NCBI GenBank assembly: GCA_910576335.1
Contig: CAJTIU010000007.1
Coordinates: forward strand, 1-64,000
Direction: 5' to 3'
Origin: Lachnospiraceae bacterium
GTDB lineage: Bacteria; Bacillota; Clostridia; Lachnospirales; Lachnospiraceae
DNA length: 64,000 nt
Numbering within the stretch: position 1 is the first letter of the stretch; each line of letters opens with the position of its first letter. Positions 63,518 to 64,000 of this stretch are shown in pieces. A program made the position numbers and the translations under genes. The notes under the pieces were generated by a model. It saw only the letters and a list, made by a program, of their open reading frames with translations, searched no databases and was not told where the DNA came from.

Positions 63518-64000
63518 ATGGTGTCCATTTCAAAAAACTATATCCACATGGAGCAATCGAATGCGGATTTCTACCATGAGTACAGACATTCTATATTCTG
63601 CTGTATTCAAGATACCTCTGGAAAGATGATATACCAGACAGATTCTGACTTTCCTACGGATGCAGATACTCTTTTGGAGCGTTTCCGCATACAGACTGAT
63701 AAAGAAGATACTTTCATAATCACAAATGATAGTAAGCCGGCTACAGACCAAAGCGGTATATTTGAGTTTCATGGAACGAGAAATGACGAATATTTAGGGA
63801 TACTTGCAACGATTGTAATGCCAAATAACACGGCTTACCACCTGTCGTTGATTTACAGGCAGCAGTCCTTATTTGATATTTTAACAAAACAGGCTTTCCT
63901 CTATGTTTCTTTGTGGTTTCTTTCTCTTATTGCCGTGACGATTATGAGCCATTTTCTAATCAAGAAAGCATTAGAACCAACGGAAGTAATGTTGAAAAGC
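63518..64000 (+). CDS. 5' part of a sensor histidine kinase, incomplete
   Basis: An open frame runs to the window end. It reads MVSISKNYIHMEQSNADFYH, an extracytoplasmic sensor-like region, then a helix FLYVSLWFLSLIAVTIMSHF and KKALEPTEVMLKS, the junction seen before the HAMP or kinase domain of small sensor kinases. A first membrane helix expected before the sensor region is encoded upstream of this ATG (VTFLALHISC, in frame), but no good start codon with ribosome binding site lies there. The gene may have lost its true 5' end, or start at a rare codon. It is cut by the window. Confidence 0.6.
   Translation, partial: MVSISKNYIHMEQSNADFYHEYRHSIFCCIQDTSGKMIYQTDSDFPTDADTLLERFRIQTDKEDTFIITNDSKPATDQSGIFEFHGTRNDEYLGILATIVMPNNTAYHLSLIYRQQSLFDILTKQAFLYVSLWFLSLIAVTIMSHFLIKKALEPTEVMLKS

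Overview
The window looks like chromosome of a gut Firmicute of the family Lachnospiraceae (Mediterraneibacter, Blautia or Dorea type). This is inferred from moderate GC content, strong AGGAGG-type ribosome binding sites, YesM/YesN two-component pairs beside CUT1 sugar ABC transporters, FIVAR/Big surface proteins and an FMN-riboswitch riboflavin operon. No rRNA, CRISPR array, complete prophage or intact transposase gene was seen.

Layout. 0.2-1.5 kb: a YbaK/ProX deacylase and a small PIN-type toxin-antitoxin pair. 1.5-5.7 kb: ribDE-ribBA-ribH behind an FMN riboswitch and an unusually long, hairpin-rich leader. 5.7-33.6 kb: three carbohydrate-uptake loci. Locus A has a YesN/YesM pair, a binding protein and one permease, but its second permease is cut by a deletion that fuses it to a broken (alpha/alpha)-barrel gene. 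Locus B has a LacI regulator, binding protein, two permeases and a GH31 glycosidase, with textbook operators in the divergent promoter region. Locus C has a YesM/YesN pair, binding protein, two permeases, a GH2 enzyme and an 1821-residue secreted GH43 protein with nine FIVAR repeats. 33.6-39.05 kb: jetA-jetB-jetC of a Wadjet (MukBEF-like SMC) defence system without an adjacent jetD nuclease. 39.2-40.7 kb: tRNA-Gln(CTG) and tRNA-Pro(CGG) followed by debris of integrative elements (att-like repeat, truncated vapC, PIN fragment, integrase remnant).

40.9-53.8 kb is a compact, co-directional eleven-gene run and the best candidate for an undescribed system. It holds a lipoprotein, two half-ABC exporters, a second protein homologous to the lipoprotein, a LytTR regulator with a degenerate receiver, a trigger-factor-like PPIase, a CVPC thioredoxin, an M16C metalloprotease, an M18 aminopeptidase, an L-cysteine desulfidase homologue and a YitT membrane protein. 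The set suggests export, folding, processing or turnover of a peptide or thiol substrate; this is inference.

54-64 kb is mixed: rarA, an L,D-transpeptidase, a PilZ protein, an AraC regulator, glycogen phosphorylase, YccF, a broken AraC gene, a Crp/Fnr regulator, trxA and the 5' part of a sensor kinase that runs off the window.

Two families of small repeats stand out. One is a 38-42 bp perfect palindrome (six copies), always at gene 3' ends; in several genes it supplies the last codons and stop, so unrelated proteins end in LGTGHF or LGTGYF. The other is a MITE-like family with ATGATGTAAGCG-type termini near 8.4, 56.8 and 59.0 kb.
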